Assembly (NCBI RefSeq): GCF_000956405.1 | Contig: NZ_JYIV01000030.1 | Coordinates: 372,001-436,000, forward strand | Direction: 5' to 3' | Length of the DNA stretch: 64,000 nt | Source: Microbacterium oxydans | Lineage (GTDB): Bacteria; Actinomycetota; Actinomycetes; Actinomycetales; Microbacteriaceae | Part shown: positions 18,451-27,904 of the stretch, piece by piece | How positions within the stretch are numbered: the stretch's first letter is position 1 | How the letters are laid out: every line of letters begins with the position of its first letter | Made by a program: the position numbers and the translations under genes | The notes under the pieces: generated by a model | What the model was told of the DNA's origin: nothing | The model's database searches: none | Seen by the model: the letters and a program-made list of their open reading frames with translations, nothing else

Positions 18451-20115
18451 TCACCCCCCGAGTGCTGCAGCCCGCCCGGCGGTGCGACCCGAGAACAGAC
18501 ACCCACCGAGGAAGGTGCCCTCGAGTGCTCGGTAGCCGTGCACACCGCCACCACCGAACCCACTCGCTTCGCCGGCAGCGTAGAGTCCGGGAATCGGCTC
18601 TCCGACCGCGCTCAGCGCGCGCCCTTGGAGGTCGGTGTTGATCCCTCCGAGCGACTTGCGTGTGAGAACGTGCAGCTTCACGGCGACGAGCGGCCCCGCC
18701 GCAGGATCCTGCAGACGGTGCGGAGCCGCGGTCCGGATGAGCTTGTCACCGCGGTAGCTGCGCATAGAACGAAGCATGCCGATCTGCGCGTCCTTCGTGA
18801 AGTCGTTCTCCATCTCGCGGTCGCGGGCGATCACCTCGCGCCGCACGTTGTCGATGTCCAGCACCTCGCCGCCGGGGTGCTTCTGCATCTGCTCCAGCAG
18901 CGAATCGAGGTCGTTCTCCACGATGAAGTCCTCACCCTCGTCGAGGAATGCCTGCACCGGCCCGGTGGGGCCCTTCGCCAGGCGGGACTTCAGCAGGAGG
19001 CTCACGTCCTTCCCGGTGAGGTCGGGGTTCTGCTCGCTTCCGGAGAGGGCGAACTCCTTCTCGACGATCTGGCGCGACGTGACGAACCAGGAGTGGTCGT
19101 GCCCGGTCGTGCGCAGATGAGCGAGAGTTCCGAGAGTGTCGAATCCGGGGAAGAGCGGTACGGGAAGGCGGGCGCCGGTAGCGTCGAACCAGAGCGAGGA
19201 CGGCCCCGGGAGGATGCGGATCCCGTGCGACGGCCACACCGGATCCCAGTTGGCGATGCCTTCGACGTAGTGCCACATCCGGTCGCCGTTGATCAGTCTG
19301 GCACCGGCGGCTTCGCTCACACCGTGCATCGAGCCGTCGACGTACGCAGGGACGCCGGTGAGCATGTGCTCCGGTGCAGTGCCGAGGCGCGCGGGCCAAG
19401 CGGCGCGTACAAGGTCGTGGTTTCCACCGATGCCGCCCGAGGAAACGATGGTCGCGGCCGCTGCGATCTCGAAATCGTCGATGACCTCGCGCGATGAAGG
19501 CTCACCACGCTTCGACCCGCTCGTCGCGAGGATCTGCCCGCGTGCCCCGGTGACGGTTCCGTCGGTCACCAGCAGCTCGGACACCCGGTGGCGGGGGAGA
19601 ACGGTCAGACGCCCCTCACGCTCGCCTTGCTCCACCGCTGCGGCGAATGGCGCGACGATTCCCGGGCCGGTGCCCCACGTGATATGGAAGCGGGGCACGG
19701 AGTTGCCAGGTCCGATAGCGCCGTATCCGCCGCGCTCCGCCCAACCCACGACAGGGAAGAAACCGACCCCACGTTCACGGAGCCACGCGCGCTTCTCCCC
19801 GGCGGCGAACTGCAGGTATGCCTCGGCCCATCGCCGGGGCCACTCATCTTCCGGTCGATCGAAGCCGGCGTTGCCCAACCAGTCCTGGGTCGCCAGTTCC
19901 AACGAGTCCTTGATGCCGAGGCGCCGCTGCTCGGGGGAGTCGATGAAGAACAGCCCTCCGAACGACCACCAGGCCTGCCCACCGAGGTTCGTGCGCGGTT
20001 CCTGATCTACCAGGATGACGCGCCGCCCGGCATCGAGCGCCTCGGCAGCGGCGACCAGGCCGGCCAACCCCCATCCGATCACCAGGACGTCTGCAGACAG
20101 GGGCTTTTTCGTCAT
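18451..20115 (-). CDS. FAD-dependent oxidoreductase (FAD-binding dehydrogenase)
   Basis: 554-aa flavoprotein of the fumarate reductase/3-ketosteroid dehydrogenase fold. The N-terminal dinucleotide motif is present as VLVIGWGLAGLVAAAEALDAG with the acidic residue in VILVDQE; the C-terminal FAD motif is GLYAAGEASGFGGGGVHGYRALEGT. No signal peptide or haem motif. It starts at the ATG 20115, overlapping the globin stop by 4 nt, so it is the last gene of mscS-globin-dehydrogenase. The natural substrate is not known for this subgroup. Confidence 0.9.
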   Translation of the reverse strand: MTKKPLSADVLVIGWGLAGLVAAAEALDAGRRVILVDQEPRTNLGGQAWWSFGGLFFIDSPEQRRLGIKDSLELATQDWLGNAGFDRPEDEWPRRWAEAYLQFAAGEKRAWLRERGVGFFPVVGWAERGGYGAIGPGNSVPRFHITWGTGPGIVAPFAAAVEQGEREGRLTVLPRHRVSELLVTDGTVTGARGQILATSGSKRGEPSSREVIDDFEIAAAATIVSSGGIGGNHDLVRAAWPARLGTAPEHMLTGVPAYVDGSMHGVSEAAGARLINGDRMWHYVEGIANWDPVWPSHGIRILPGPSSLWFDATGARLPVPLFPGFDTLGTLAHLRTTGHDHSWFVTSRQIVEKEFALSGSEQNPDLTGKDVSLLLKSRLAKGPTGPVQAFLDEGEDFIVENDLDSLLEQMQKHPGGEVLDIDNVRREVIARDREMENDFTKDAQIGMLRSMRSYRGDKLIRTAAPHRLQDPAAGPLVAVKLHVLTRKSLGGINTDLQGRALSAVGEPIPGLYAAGEASGFGGGGVHGYRALEGTFLGGCLFSGRTAGRAAALGG

Positions 20116-20561
20116 GGGGTCTCCGTTGATTCCTGACGTGAGCGGGTCTCGAGCGTGGGTCGGCCGCCGGGTCCGGCGCCGATCCCGGAAGGTTCGCGTG
20201 TGTTCACCATGGCATAGGCCGCGCGCTCCAGGTAGTCCCACAGCGTCGTTTCGTGCAGGGGAGACAACTGCGCCTCGTCGAGCGCGGTGCGCATGTGACG
20301 AAGCCAACGGTCCCGCGCGTCCGCGTCGATGTGGAACGGCATGTGCCGCACGCGCAGCCGCGGGTGCCCGCGGGTCTCGCCGTACGTCGTCGGACCGCCC
20401 CAGTACTGCTCGAGGAACATCCGGAGCCGGTCCTCGGCGGGACCGAGATCCTCTTCCGGGTACATCGGCTTCATCACCGGGTCGAGCGCGACCTCGCGGT
20501 AGAACACGGACACGATCTTCTGGAAGGTCTCGTGACCGCCGATCTCGTCGTAGAAGGTCAC
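20112..20561 (-). CDS. Group II truncated haemoglobin (trHbO)
   Basis: 149-aa globin. Group II markers: F-Y-R-E at B9-B10 (VSVFYREVALDPVMKPMYP), the conserved LRMFLEQYWGGPTTYGETRGHPRLRVRHMPF block with the proximal His F8, and W at G8 (DRWLRHM). The C-terminal tail after about residue 125 is polar and longer than in minimal trHbO proteins. Probable roles are O2/NO or peroxide chemistry near the membrane. GTG start at 20561 overlaps the channel stop; its own stop overlaps the dehydrogenase ATG. In mycobacteria glbO also lies near pepN, as here. Confidence 0.93.
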   Translation of the reverse strand: MTFYDEIGGHETFQKIVSVFYREVALDPVMKPMYPEEDLGPAEDRLRMFLEQYWGGPTTYGETRGHPRLRVRHMPFHIDADARDRWLRHMRTALDEAQLSPLHETTLWDYLERAAYAMVNTREPSGIGAGPGGRPTLETRSRQESTETP

Positions 20562-21634
20562 TTCTGGGTGCTCCCGTCGTCGTTCGGCTTCTTCCGGCGC
20601 CAGATGCCCCGATCAGGGACGATGGGCACGCCGGTCACGGCGTTCGGCCGGGTCTTGGGTGGATTCGCGCCGCGGACCCGCCGCGCACCGTCGAGTCCCG
20701 TCGGCACCACATCGACCATACGGGGCACTCCGATCTCCTTCTCGAGGAGGGCAGCACGCAGGCGGCGACGCAGCTCCTGCGCGACGTCGTCCTTGGCATT
20801 GGCGCGGGCCTTGATGACGATGCGCACCACGAGCGCGTCTCCGTCGATCGACTCCAGCCCCCACAGCTCGGGCTTCTCGATGATGCGGGTGCGCCACTTC
20901 GGGTCCTTCGACAGCCCCTGCGCGGTCTCGAGCATGATGTGCTCGACCTGTTCGAGGTCGGAGTCTGCCGGCACGCCGATGTCGATGATGGAGCGCGCCC
21001 ACCCCTGCGACATGTTGCCGATGCGCGTGACCTCGCCGTTTCGCACGTACCAGAGGGTGCCGTTGACGTCACGAACCTGGGTGATGCGCACGCTCACGTA
21101 CTCGACCACACCACTCGCGAGACCGAGATCGACCACGTCGCCGATGCCGATCTGATCCTCGGCGACGAGGAACATGCCGTTGAGGACGTCCTTGACGATG
21201 TTCTGCGCGCCGAAACCGAGGCCCGCACCGACTGCCGCGGTCAGCAGCGTCAGGGAACCGAGCAGACTGTTGTCGATCGCGTTCACGATCAGCACGATCG
21301 CGATCACGACCAGCATCACGTTCACGATGTTCTGCAGGATCGTGCCGAGCGTGCGCGTGCGTTGCACCAGGCGCATGTCGGCCAGCGGGGAGCGCTCGAG
21401 TGCCTGGGTGTCATCGACCGATGCCTTGTTCTTCGCGCTGTCGACGATCCGGTGCACCACGCGTCGGATGACGAGCCGCAGGACGAGCCCTATCGCGATG
21501 CAGCTGACGATGATGATGGCGACAGCGAGTGCCTTCATACCGACCTCGCCGAGCCAGGCGAGGAGCGCCTGCACTCCTTCAGGGAGGGGCGTCTCCGCGG
21601 GAGGTTCCGTGACAGTGGAGGGAAGAATCATCAC
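20558..21634 (-). CDS. MscS-family mechanosensitive ion channel
   Basis: 358-aa membrane protein. It has an N-terminal helix (ALAVAIIIVSCIAIGLVLRL), a second (NVMLVVIAIVLIVNAI), and the pore helix TM3 (LLTAAVGAGLGFGAQNIVKDVLNGMFLVAEDQIGIGDVVDL), a textbook MscS signature, followed by the beta domain and a cytosolic cage. The tail is basic. Start: GTG 21634 or ATG 21631, right behind TAGGAT. Likely osmotic safety valve. It heads an operon with the globin and FAD dehydrogenase. Confidence 0.94.
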   Translation of the reverse strand: MMILPSTVTEPPAETPLPEGVQALLAWLGEVGMKALAVAIIIVSCIAIGLVLRLVIRRVVHRIVDSAKNKASVDDTQALERSPLADMRLVQRTRTLGTILQNIVNVMLVVIAIVLIVNAIDNSLLGSLTLLTAAVGAGLGFGAQNIVKDVLNGMFLVAEDQIGIGDVVDLGLASGVVEYVSVRITQVRDVNGTLWYVRNGEVTRIGNMSQGWARSIIDIGVPADSDLEQVEHIMLETAQGLSKDPKWRTRIIEKPELWGLESIDGDALVVRIVIKARANAKDDVAQELRRRLRAALLEKEIGVPRMVDVVPTGLDGARRVRGANPPKTRPNAVTGVPIVPDRGIWRRKKPNDDGSTQK

Positions 21635-21639
21635 CCACG

Positions 21640-21645
21640 ATCCTA
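21640..21645 (-). promoter_or_regulatory. -10 box of the mscS-globin operon
   Basis: TAGGAT on the minus strand, 5 nt from the GTG and 8 nt from the ATG of the channel gene; a leaderless-type start is likely. Confidence 0.5.
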
Positions 21646-21687
21646 GCGAGCGGGCCTCTGTGCGGGCTGGGTGGGCTGCCGCGTCAA

Positions 21688-21760
21688 AACGGAGACCATC
21701 CGGCCCGATCGCGGCGTGTCATGGGTGGACACGCGGGGATCGGAGCGGATGGTCTCCGTT
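21688..21760 (-). terminator. Long inverted repeat between pepN and mscS
   Basis: 23-nt arms (21688-21710 and 21738-21760) pair with two mismatches. Inside, after a 3x3 internal loop, a 7-bp stem (GCGTGTC with GACACGC) closes a 7-nt loop. It begins 18 nt after the pepN stop, so a terminator for pepN is the simplest reading. Its size and compound form are greater than the other terminators in the window. Confidence 0.65.
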
Positions 21761-21777
21761 ATCGCAGATGCGCGGGG

Positions 21778-24330
21778 TCAGTCCTCGGCGTCGCGAGCCT
21801 GCGCGGCCAGGGCACGCTCGACATCGGCGAGGTTCTCGAGCACGAGGCGTCGCAGAGCCGGGGCGACGTCCTGGTGCGCCGAGAGCCACCCACGCGTCGC
21901 ATCGCGCAGAGCGGTGTCAGCCAGTGCCGTCGGGAACAGCCCCACGATGAGGTACTGCGCGATCTGGTAGGTCCGCGACTCCCAGATCGGCATGAGCATG
22001 TCGAAGTACGCCGGGACGAACTGCTCGAGCACCGCAGCCCCTGCCGGGTGGGTGAACCCGAGCGCAGCGGAACGCACGATCGTGTTCGGGGCGTCATCGC
22101 GCTCGATCAGCGACGCCCACGCGGCCTTCTTGGAGGCGGCGTCAGGCAGGGACGCACGTGCCTGGGCGGCGAACTCCCCGCCCTTGGCGGTGTTGTCTGC
22201 GGCGAGAGCAGCGTCGATGGTCGCGGCGTCCGTCGCGCCGATCGTGGCGAGACCCACGAGCAGCTGCCAGTTCAGGTCGGCGTCGATCTCCAGGCCCGGG
22301 AGCGTGTCCTCACCGGAACGCAGGCGTCCGACGATGCCCGCGTGCTCCGGAGTGACCAGCGCGTTGGCGAAGGCCGTGACGAACTGCAACTGGCTGTCGC
22401 TGCCGGGTTCGGCCGACTCGGCGAGGTTCCACAGTCCGTCCGCCACCTTGAGGCGCGCAGCCTCGCGGTCGGCGGGCGCCACGTAGAGGTTCGCCGCGGT
22501 GCGCAACTGCGCGAGCGTGGTGCGGACCGTGGTCGACTCGGTCTCGCGCCCGATGTTGCCGAGCACGAGGTCGAGGTACTCGGAGGCGCCGGTCTCGGCG
22601 TCGCGGGTCTGGTCCCACGCCGCGCCCCAGACGAGCGAGCGGGCGAGGGGGTCGTGGATGTCGGCGAGATGCGCGATCGCGGTGGCCAAGGACTTCTCGT
22701 CGAGGCGGATCTTCGCGTACGCGAGGTCGTTGTCGTTGAGGAGCACCAGGTCGGGGCGGGCGAGGCCCTGCAGCTCCGGGATCTCGGTCCGGTCGCCGTC
22801 GACGTCGACCTCGAGGTAGTGCGTGCGGGTGAGCGAGCCGTCCGTCAGCGTGTAGAAGCCGATGCCGAGGCGGTGTGGACGGATGGTCGGGTAGTCCGCG
22901 GGAGCGGTCTGCGTGATCGCGAAGCGCGAGATCGTGCCGTCGTGGCCCTCGGCGATGACGGGCTCGAGCGTGTTCACGCCGGCCGTCTCCAACCACTTCT
23001 TGGACCACGTGCTCAGGTCGCGGCCGCTGGTGGCCTCGAGCTCGGACAGCAGGTCGCTGAGCTCGGTGTTTCCCCAGGAGTGCTTCTGGAAGTACTGCGA
23101 GACACCCGAGAAGAACGCCTCGATGCCGACCCACGCGGCCAGCTGCTTCAGGACGGAGCCACCCTTGGCGTAGGTGATCCCATCGAAGTTCACCTGCACG
23201 TCTTCGAGGTCGTTGATCTCAGCGACGATCGGGTGCGTCGAGGGGAGCTGGTCCTGGCGGTAGGCCCAGGTCTTCTCCATGGCGTTGAAGGTGGTCCACG
23301 CCTCGGTCCACTCGGTGGCTTCCGCCGTGGCGATGGTCGAAGCCCACTCGGCGAACGACTCGTTCAGCCAGAGGTCGTTCCACCACTTCATGGTGACGAG
23401 GTCGCCGAACCACATGTGGGCCAGCTCGTGCAGGATCGTGACGACGCGACGCTCCTTGACGGCGTCGGTGACCTTGCTGCGGAAGACGTAGGTCTCGGTG
23501 AAGGTGACCGCTCCCGCGTTCTCCATGGCGCCGGCGTTGAACTCCGGTACGAAGAGCTGGTCGTACTTCGCGAAGGGGTACGGAACGCCGAACTTCGATT
23601 CGAAGTAGGCGAAGCCCTCACGGGTCTTGTCGAAGATGTAGTCCGCGTCGAGATGCTGCCACAGGCTCTTGCGGCCGTATACCCCGAGCGGGATGACACG
23701 ACCGGAAGCGCTCGTCAACTCCGAGAAGGTCGACTCGTACGGGCCTGCGACGAGGGCCGTGATGTAGGAGGAGATTCGCGGCGTCGGCTCGAAGCCCCAC
23801 GTGGCGATGGCGTCGTCGTCGTGCACGATCGGCTCGGGCGTGGGGGAGTTGGAGACGACCTTCCACGCAGCCGGCGCCGTCACGGTGAACTGGAACGTCG
23901 CCTTGAGGTCGGGCTGCTCGAAGACGGCGAACACCCGGCGCGAGTCGGGCACCTCGAACTGCGAGTACAGGTAGACCTCGCCGTCCACGGGGTCGACGAA
24001 ACGGTGCAGTCCCTCCCCGGTGTTCGTGTACTCGCAGTCGGCGTCGACGACGAGGACGTTCTCCGCCTGCAGCCCCTCGAGCGTGATTCGCGAGTCTGCG
24101 AAGACCCTGTCCGGGTCGAGCTGCTCGCCGTTGAGGGAGATCTCTCGCACTTCGCGAGCGATCAGGTCGATGAAGGTGAAGCTCCCGGGCGTTGCGGTGA
24201 AGCGCACCACGCTTCGAGAGCCGAAGACCTCGGCGCCCTTGGTCAGATCGAGGGCGACTTCGTAGGACTGCGTGTCGATGACGTCGCGGCGCTCCTGCGC
24301 TTCGATACGGGTGAGGTTCTCTCCAGGCAC
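21778..24330 (-). CDS. pepN: Aminopeptidase N (M1 family)
   Basis: 850-aa zinc aminopeptidase. The substrate-anchoring GAMEN is at residues 267-271, the zinc motif HELAH at 301-305 with the distal Glu324 in WLNESFAEWA; the C-terminal half is the helical ERAP1-like domain. Cytosolic, no signal peptide. GTG start at 24330 (PGENLTRIEAQERRDVI), typical of actinobacterial PepN. Divergent from the ferrochelatase gene; the 179-bp gap holds both promoters but no box I can assign firmly. Confidence 0.96.
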   Translation of the reverse strand: MPGENLTRIEAQERRDVIDTQSYEVALDLTKGAEVFGSRSVVRFTATPGSFTFIDLIAREVREISLNGEQLDPDRVFADSRITLEGLQAENVLVVDADCEYTNTGEGLHRFVDPVDGEVYLYSQFEVPDSRRVFAVFEQPDLKATFQFTVTAPAAWKVVSNSPTPEPIVHDDDAIATWGFEPTPRISSYITALVAGPYESTFSELTSASGRVIPLGVYGRKSLWQHLDADYIFDKTREGFAYFESKFGVPYPFAKYDQLFVPEFNAGAMENAGAVTFTETYVFRSKVTDAVKERRVVTILHELAHMWFGDLVTMKWWNDLWLNESFAEWASTIATAEATEWTEAWTTFNAMEKTWAYRQDQLPSTHPIVAEINDLEDVQVNFDGITYAKGGSVLKQLAAWVGIEAFFSGVSQYFQKHSWGNTELSDLLSELEATSGRDLSTWSKKWLETAGVNTLEPVIAEGHDGTISRFAITQTAPADYPTIRPHRLGIGFYTLTDGSLTRTHYLEVDVDGDRTEIPELQGLARPDLVLLNDNDLAYAKIRLDEKSLATAIAHLADIHDPLARSLVWGAAWDQTRDAETGASEYLDLVLGNIGRETESTTVRTTLAQLRTAANLYVAPADREAARLKVADGLWNLAESAEPGSDSQLQFVTAFANALVTPEHAGIVGRLRSGEDTLPGLEIDADLNWQLLVGLATIGATDAATIDAALAADNTAKGGEFAAQARASLPDAASKKAAWASLIERDDAPNTIVRSAALGFTHPAGAAVLEQFVPAYFDMLMPIWESRTYQIAQYLIVGLFPTALADTALRDATRGWLSAHQDVAPALRRLVLENLADVERALAAQARDAED

Positions 24331-24509
24331 AGCTGTACTCCCAGGGGTGAGGGGATGTCACCGGGGCTGGGCGCAGTTGGCGCCGACGGCAACCATGACA
24401 GCCTACGCCAGTGCGAGGAATGCCCCTTCGCAATCGCGGTGCAGTGAATGAGCATAGAAACGGCGCACAGGCGAACTCCGGTGGTCTGCGGAGGTGGGAG
24501 GATGGACGG

Positions 24510-25694
24510 GTGACTGCGATCGAGCCGAATGTCGTTCCCTTTGCTTCGCCTGCTGCCTCGGGCGGTGCCCCCTTCGTGACCACACCGGTCGCCTATGACG
24601 CGATCCTGCTCGCCGGCTTCGGCGGGCCGGAGGGTCAGGAGGATGTGATCCCGTTCCTCAGGAATGTGACTCGCGGACGTGGCATCCCCGACGAGCGGCT
24701 CGAGGAGGTCGCGCACCACTACCGCCACTTCGGCGGGGTGAGCCCGATCAACGGCCAGAACCGCGTTCTCAAAGAGGCGCTGGAGCACGCTCTCGCCGAG
24801 CGTGGGATCACGCTCCCCGTCTACTGGGGCAACCGCAACTGGGCGCCCTACCTGGAAGAGGTCGTGACCGAGGCGTCGGCCAACGGGCACAACACGCTCC
24901 TGGCTTTCGCCACGAGTGCCTACAGTTCGTTCTCCAGCTGCCGCCAGTATCGCGAGGACTTCGCCCGCATCCTGGAGGAGACCGGGCTGGGTGAGACCGT
25001 CACGATCGACAAGATCCGCCCCTTCTACGATCACCCCGGCTTCGTGGAGGCGTTCGAGACGGGTGTCCGTGAGGCCATCGAGGGCTTCCTCGCGGAGGGC
25101 GTCGCCGCTGCGGACATCCAGATCCTCTTCTCGACGCACAGCATCCCCACGGCCGATGCAGAGCGCTCAGGCGCCCGCGACATCGAGTGGGGTGAGGGCG
25201 GTGCCTATGCCGCACAGCATCTGGCTGTCGCCGCGTGGGTCATGGACCGCGTCCGCCAGACCATTCCGGCGGCTGCTGACGTCTCATGGGAGCTCGTCTA
25301 CCAGTCCCGCTCCGGTCCCGCCTCGCAGCCGTGGCTCGAGCCCGATGTCTGCGACGTGATCGGCGAACTGCCCGAGCGTGGACGCAAGGCCGTCGCGGTC
25401 GTTCCGGTGGGATTCATGAGCGACCACATGGAGGTGCTGTGGGACCTCGACACTGAGGCGGCCGAAGCCGCGGAGGAAGCGGGACTCTCGTTCACACGCA
25501 CCCCCACACCGGGTGTGTCGCCGACGTTCGTCGCGGGCATCGTGGATCTGATCGAGGAGCGCCTCCAGGGTCGCCCGAACAAGGAGCGCGCTCACGTGAC
25601 CTCCCTCCCCGGCGGGTTTGACGTGTGCCGCCCCGGCTGCTGCGAGAACATCCGTGCGGGCTTCAAGCCGGCCGCCGCGGGTGTTGCCCCGTGA
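24510..25694 (+). CDS. cpfC: Coproporphyrin III ferrochelatase
   Basis: 394-aa enzyme inserting Fe(II) into coproporphyrin III, the actinobacterial haem route. Landmarks are LLAGFGGPEGQEDVIPFLRNVTRGRGIP, GGVSPINGQNR, VYWGNRNWAPYLEE, LFSTHSIPTADAE and SWELVYQSRSGPASQPWLEPDV. Cys144 (SFSSCRQY) and the C-terminal Cys373, Cys377 and Cys378 suggest the [2Fe-2S] cluster known from mycobacterial ferrochelatase. Start at the GTG 24510; an upstream in-frame ATG would add 33 residues not seen in the family. No coupled haem genes are nearby. Confidence 0.94.
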   Translation: MTAIEPNVVPFASPAASGGAPFVTTPVAYDAILLAGFGGPEGQEDVIPFLRNVTRGRGIPDERLEEVAHHYRHFGGVSPINGQNRVLKEALEHALAERGITLPVYWGNRNWAPYLEEVVTEASANGHNTLLAFATSAYSSFSSCRQYREDFARILEETGLGETVTIDKIRPFYDHPGFVEAFETGVREAIEGFLAEGVAAADIQILFSTHSIPTADAERSGARDIEWGEGGAYAAQHLAVAAWVMDRVRQTIPAAADVSWELVYQSRSGPASQPWLEPDVCDVIGELPERGRKAVAVVPVGFMSDHMEVLWDLDTEAAEAAEEAGLSFTRTPTPGVSPTFVAGIVDLIEERLQGRPNKERAHVTSLPGGFDVCRPGCCENIRAGFKPAAAGVAP

Positions 25695-25719
25695 CCTCTC
25701 GGTGACCCGCGCGCGCTTC

Positions 25720-25725
25720 TAGGAT
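25720..25725 (+). promoter_or_regulatory. -10 box of rpiB, fixes its start
   Basis: TAGGAT overlaps an upstream in-frame ATG (25724) and lies 7 nt before the ATG at 25733, so the later ATG is the likely start. Confidence 0.6.
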
Positions 25726-25732
25726 GGGACAC

Positions 25733-26218
<486 letters not shown>

Positions 26219-26219
26219 C

Positions 26220-27218
26220 ATGCCCGAGGGTCATTCCGTCCACCGGATCGCTCGGCAGTTCGACCGCAACTTCGTCGGCAAGAGACTGAGTGCGTCCAGC
26301 CCCCAGGGCCGATTCGCCGAGGGCGCGTCCATGCTCGACGGCCGTGCCGCGGTGAGCGTGCAGGCGGTCGGCAAGCAGATGTTCCTGGAGACGGAAGGCG
26401 ACCTGTGGCTCCGGGTGCACCTCGGTCTGTACGGAGCGTGGGACTTCGCCGGTGAGATCGTCGTCGACCCCACCATCGCCTCCGCCAACGGCCGCATGGG
26501 CCAGACCAATCAGCGCGGGACCGTCCTCGACGACCCGATCCTCGATGACGCGGGAGAGAACTCGTTGTCCTCGATCGGCGCGCCCCGACGCACTCGAGTG
26601 CACGTGCGCATGTCCGAGCAGACGAAGGGGCTCGCCGACGAGGACATGGAGTGGCCCCCGCCCGCGGTCGGTCAGGTCCGACTGCGTCTGATGACCGACA
26701 TCACCGCCGCCGATCTCCGAGGACCGACGGCCTGCGTCCTGCAGACTCCGGAGGAGATGCTCGCGACCGTCGGCAAGCTGGGCCCCGACCCCCTGGTCGG
26801 CGATCCGGTCGAGAACGAGGAGCGTTTCGTCCGCGCTGTCAGGAAGAAGCCGACGGTCATCGCGCTCCTGCTCATGGATCAGTCGGTCGTGAGCGGCATC
26901 GGGAACGTGTACCGCGCAGAGATGCTGTTCCGGCAGAGGCTGAACCCGCACACGCCGGGTCGGGATGTTCCCGAAGACATCGTCCGTGCACTCTGGCATG
27001 ACTGGGTGCGGCTTCTCGCCATCGGCGTGGAGACGGGCCAGATGATGACGATGGACGGTCTCACCGGAGCGGACTACCGCGCTGCCATGGCCAACCGGGA
27101 CGATCGTCACTGGGTCTATCACCGGGCTGGTCTGCCCTGCCGTATCTGCGGGACCGAGATCGCGCTGGAGGAGATCGGCGCTCGGAAGCTCTACTGGTGC
27201 CCGCGTTGCCAGGCATGA
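26220..27218 (+). CDS. Fpg/Nei-family DNA glycosylase (endonuclease VIII-like)
   Basis: 332-aa base-excision repair enzyme removing oxidised bases. N-terminal MPEGH supplies the catalytic Pro2 and Glu3; the segment VVSGIGNVYRAEMLFRQRLNP is the helix-two-turn-helix; the C-terminal zinc finger is CRIC...CPRC. The MPEGHSVHR start is of the Nei type rather than Fpg (MPELPE). It is longer than typical (about 260-290 aa) because of an insertion around residues 95-145. The start codon is 1 nt behind the rpiB stop, so the two are cotranscribed. Confidence 0.93.
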   Translation: MPEGHSVHRIARQFDRNFVGKRLSASSPQGRFAEGASMLDGRAAVSVQAVGKQMFLETEGDLWLRVHLGLYGAWDFAGEIVVDPTIASANGRMGQTNQRGTVLDDPILDDAGENSLSSIGAPRRTRVHVRMSEQTKGLADEDMEWPPPAVGQVRLRLMTDITAADLRGPTACVLQTPEEMLATVGKLGPDPLVGDPVENEERFVRAVRKKPTVIALLLMDQSVVSGIGNVYRAEMLFRQRLNPHTPGRDVPEDIVRALWHDWVRLLAIGVETGQMMTMDGLTGADYRAAMANRDDRHWVYHRAGLPCRICGTEIALEEIGARKLYWCPRCQA

Positions 27219-27244
27219 CCCGTCCAGACCGCGACCCGCGGATC

Positions 27245-27250
27245 TAGGCT
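27245..27250 (+). promoter_or_regulatory. -10 box, leaderless type
   Basis: TAGGCT, 6 nt, ATG of the PaiB-like gene at 27257. Confidence 0.6.
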
Positions 27251-27256
27251 GATCGG

Positions 27257-27904
27257 ATGCGACAGAATCCCAGCTTCACGCTGGCCGATGTGACCGAGAT
27301 CCGCCGCGTGATCGAGGCGAACCCCTGGGCGACGATCATGAGCTCGGGCGGCGACGGGCTCGTGGCCTCGCACTACGCGGTGCTGCTCGACGACTCGCAC
27401 GACGACCTCACCGTGGTGGGTCACGTGGGTCGTCCCGACGATCTGATCCTCGGGATCGCCGAGGACCGTGAACTGCTCATCGTCTTCCAGGGGCCGCACG
27501 GCTACATCTCGCCGGGGTGGTACGGGGACGTACCGGCGGTGCCCACCTGGAACTACACCGCCGTTCATCTGGCGGGCGTCCCGGAGATCCTGACACCCGA
27601 GGAGAACCTCCTCGTGCTCGACCGACTCGTGGCGCACTTCGAGACCAGGATGCCGGAGCCGCGACGCATGTGGGAGCGTCCGAACGACCCGGCTTACGTC
27701 GAGCGACTCGCTGCAGGAACCGTCGGCTTCCGGTTGACGCCGACGCGCGTGGTCGCCAAGAGGAAACTCAGTCAGAACAAGCCGTCGGAGACGATCGAGA
27801 CGGTGATCGCGGCGCTCTCCACCGACGGACCGTACGCGAACCCGGCTCTCGCCGCGGAGATGCGGCGTGCGCAGGATGCACGCCGAGGAGGAGTTCAGCA
27901 GTGA
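27257..27904 (+). CDS. PaiB-like FMN-binding protein
   Basis: 215-aa split-barrel flavin-binding protein of the PaiB/transcriptional-repressor family. Matching segments: an N-terminal barrel strand set (NPWATIMSSGGDGLVASHYAVLLDD), FQGPHGYISPGWYGDVPAVPTWNYTAVHLAG (the family hallmark) and RLTPTRVVAKRKLSQNKPSET. PaiB was described as a negative regulator in Bacillus; direct DNA binding here is not shown by any HTH. It overlaps the amidohydrolase by 4 nt. Confidence 0.92.
   Translation: MRQNPSFTLADVTEIRRVIEANPWATIMSSGGDGLVASHYAVLLDDSHDDLTVVGHVGRPDDLILGIAEDRELLIVFQGPHGYISPGWYGDVPAVPTWNYTAVHLAGVPEILTPEENLLVLDRLVAHFETRMPEPRRMWERPNDPAYVERLAAGTVGFRLTPTRVVAKRKLSQNKPSETIETVIAALSTDGPYANPALAAEMRRAQDARRGGVQQ

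Noticed and set aside
21721..24447. A 908-codon open frame on the plus strand opposite pepN
   Set aside because: Composition is that of an antisense shadow of a high-G+C gene (Arg/Gly/Val/Glu-rich, no domain), while the minus strand has a complete PepN with GAMEN and HELAH.
27517..27900. Long N-terminal extension of the amidohydrolase reading through the PaiB-like gene
   Set aside because: It is the alternative frame of a well-recognised PaiB-like protein; GTG 27901 with GAGGAG and 4-nt overlap is the normal start.
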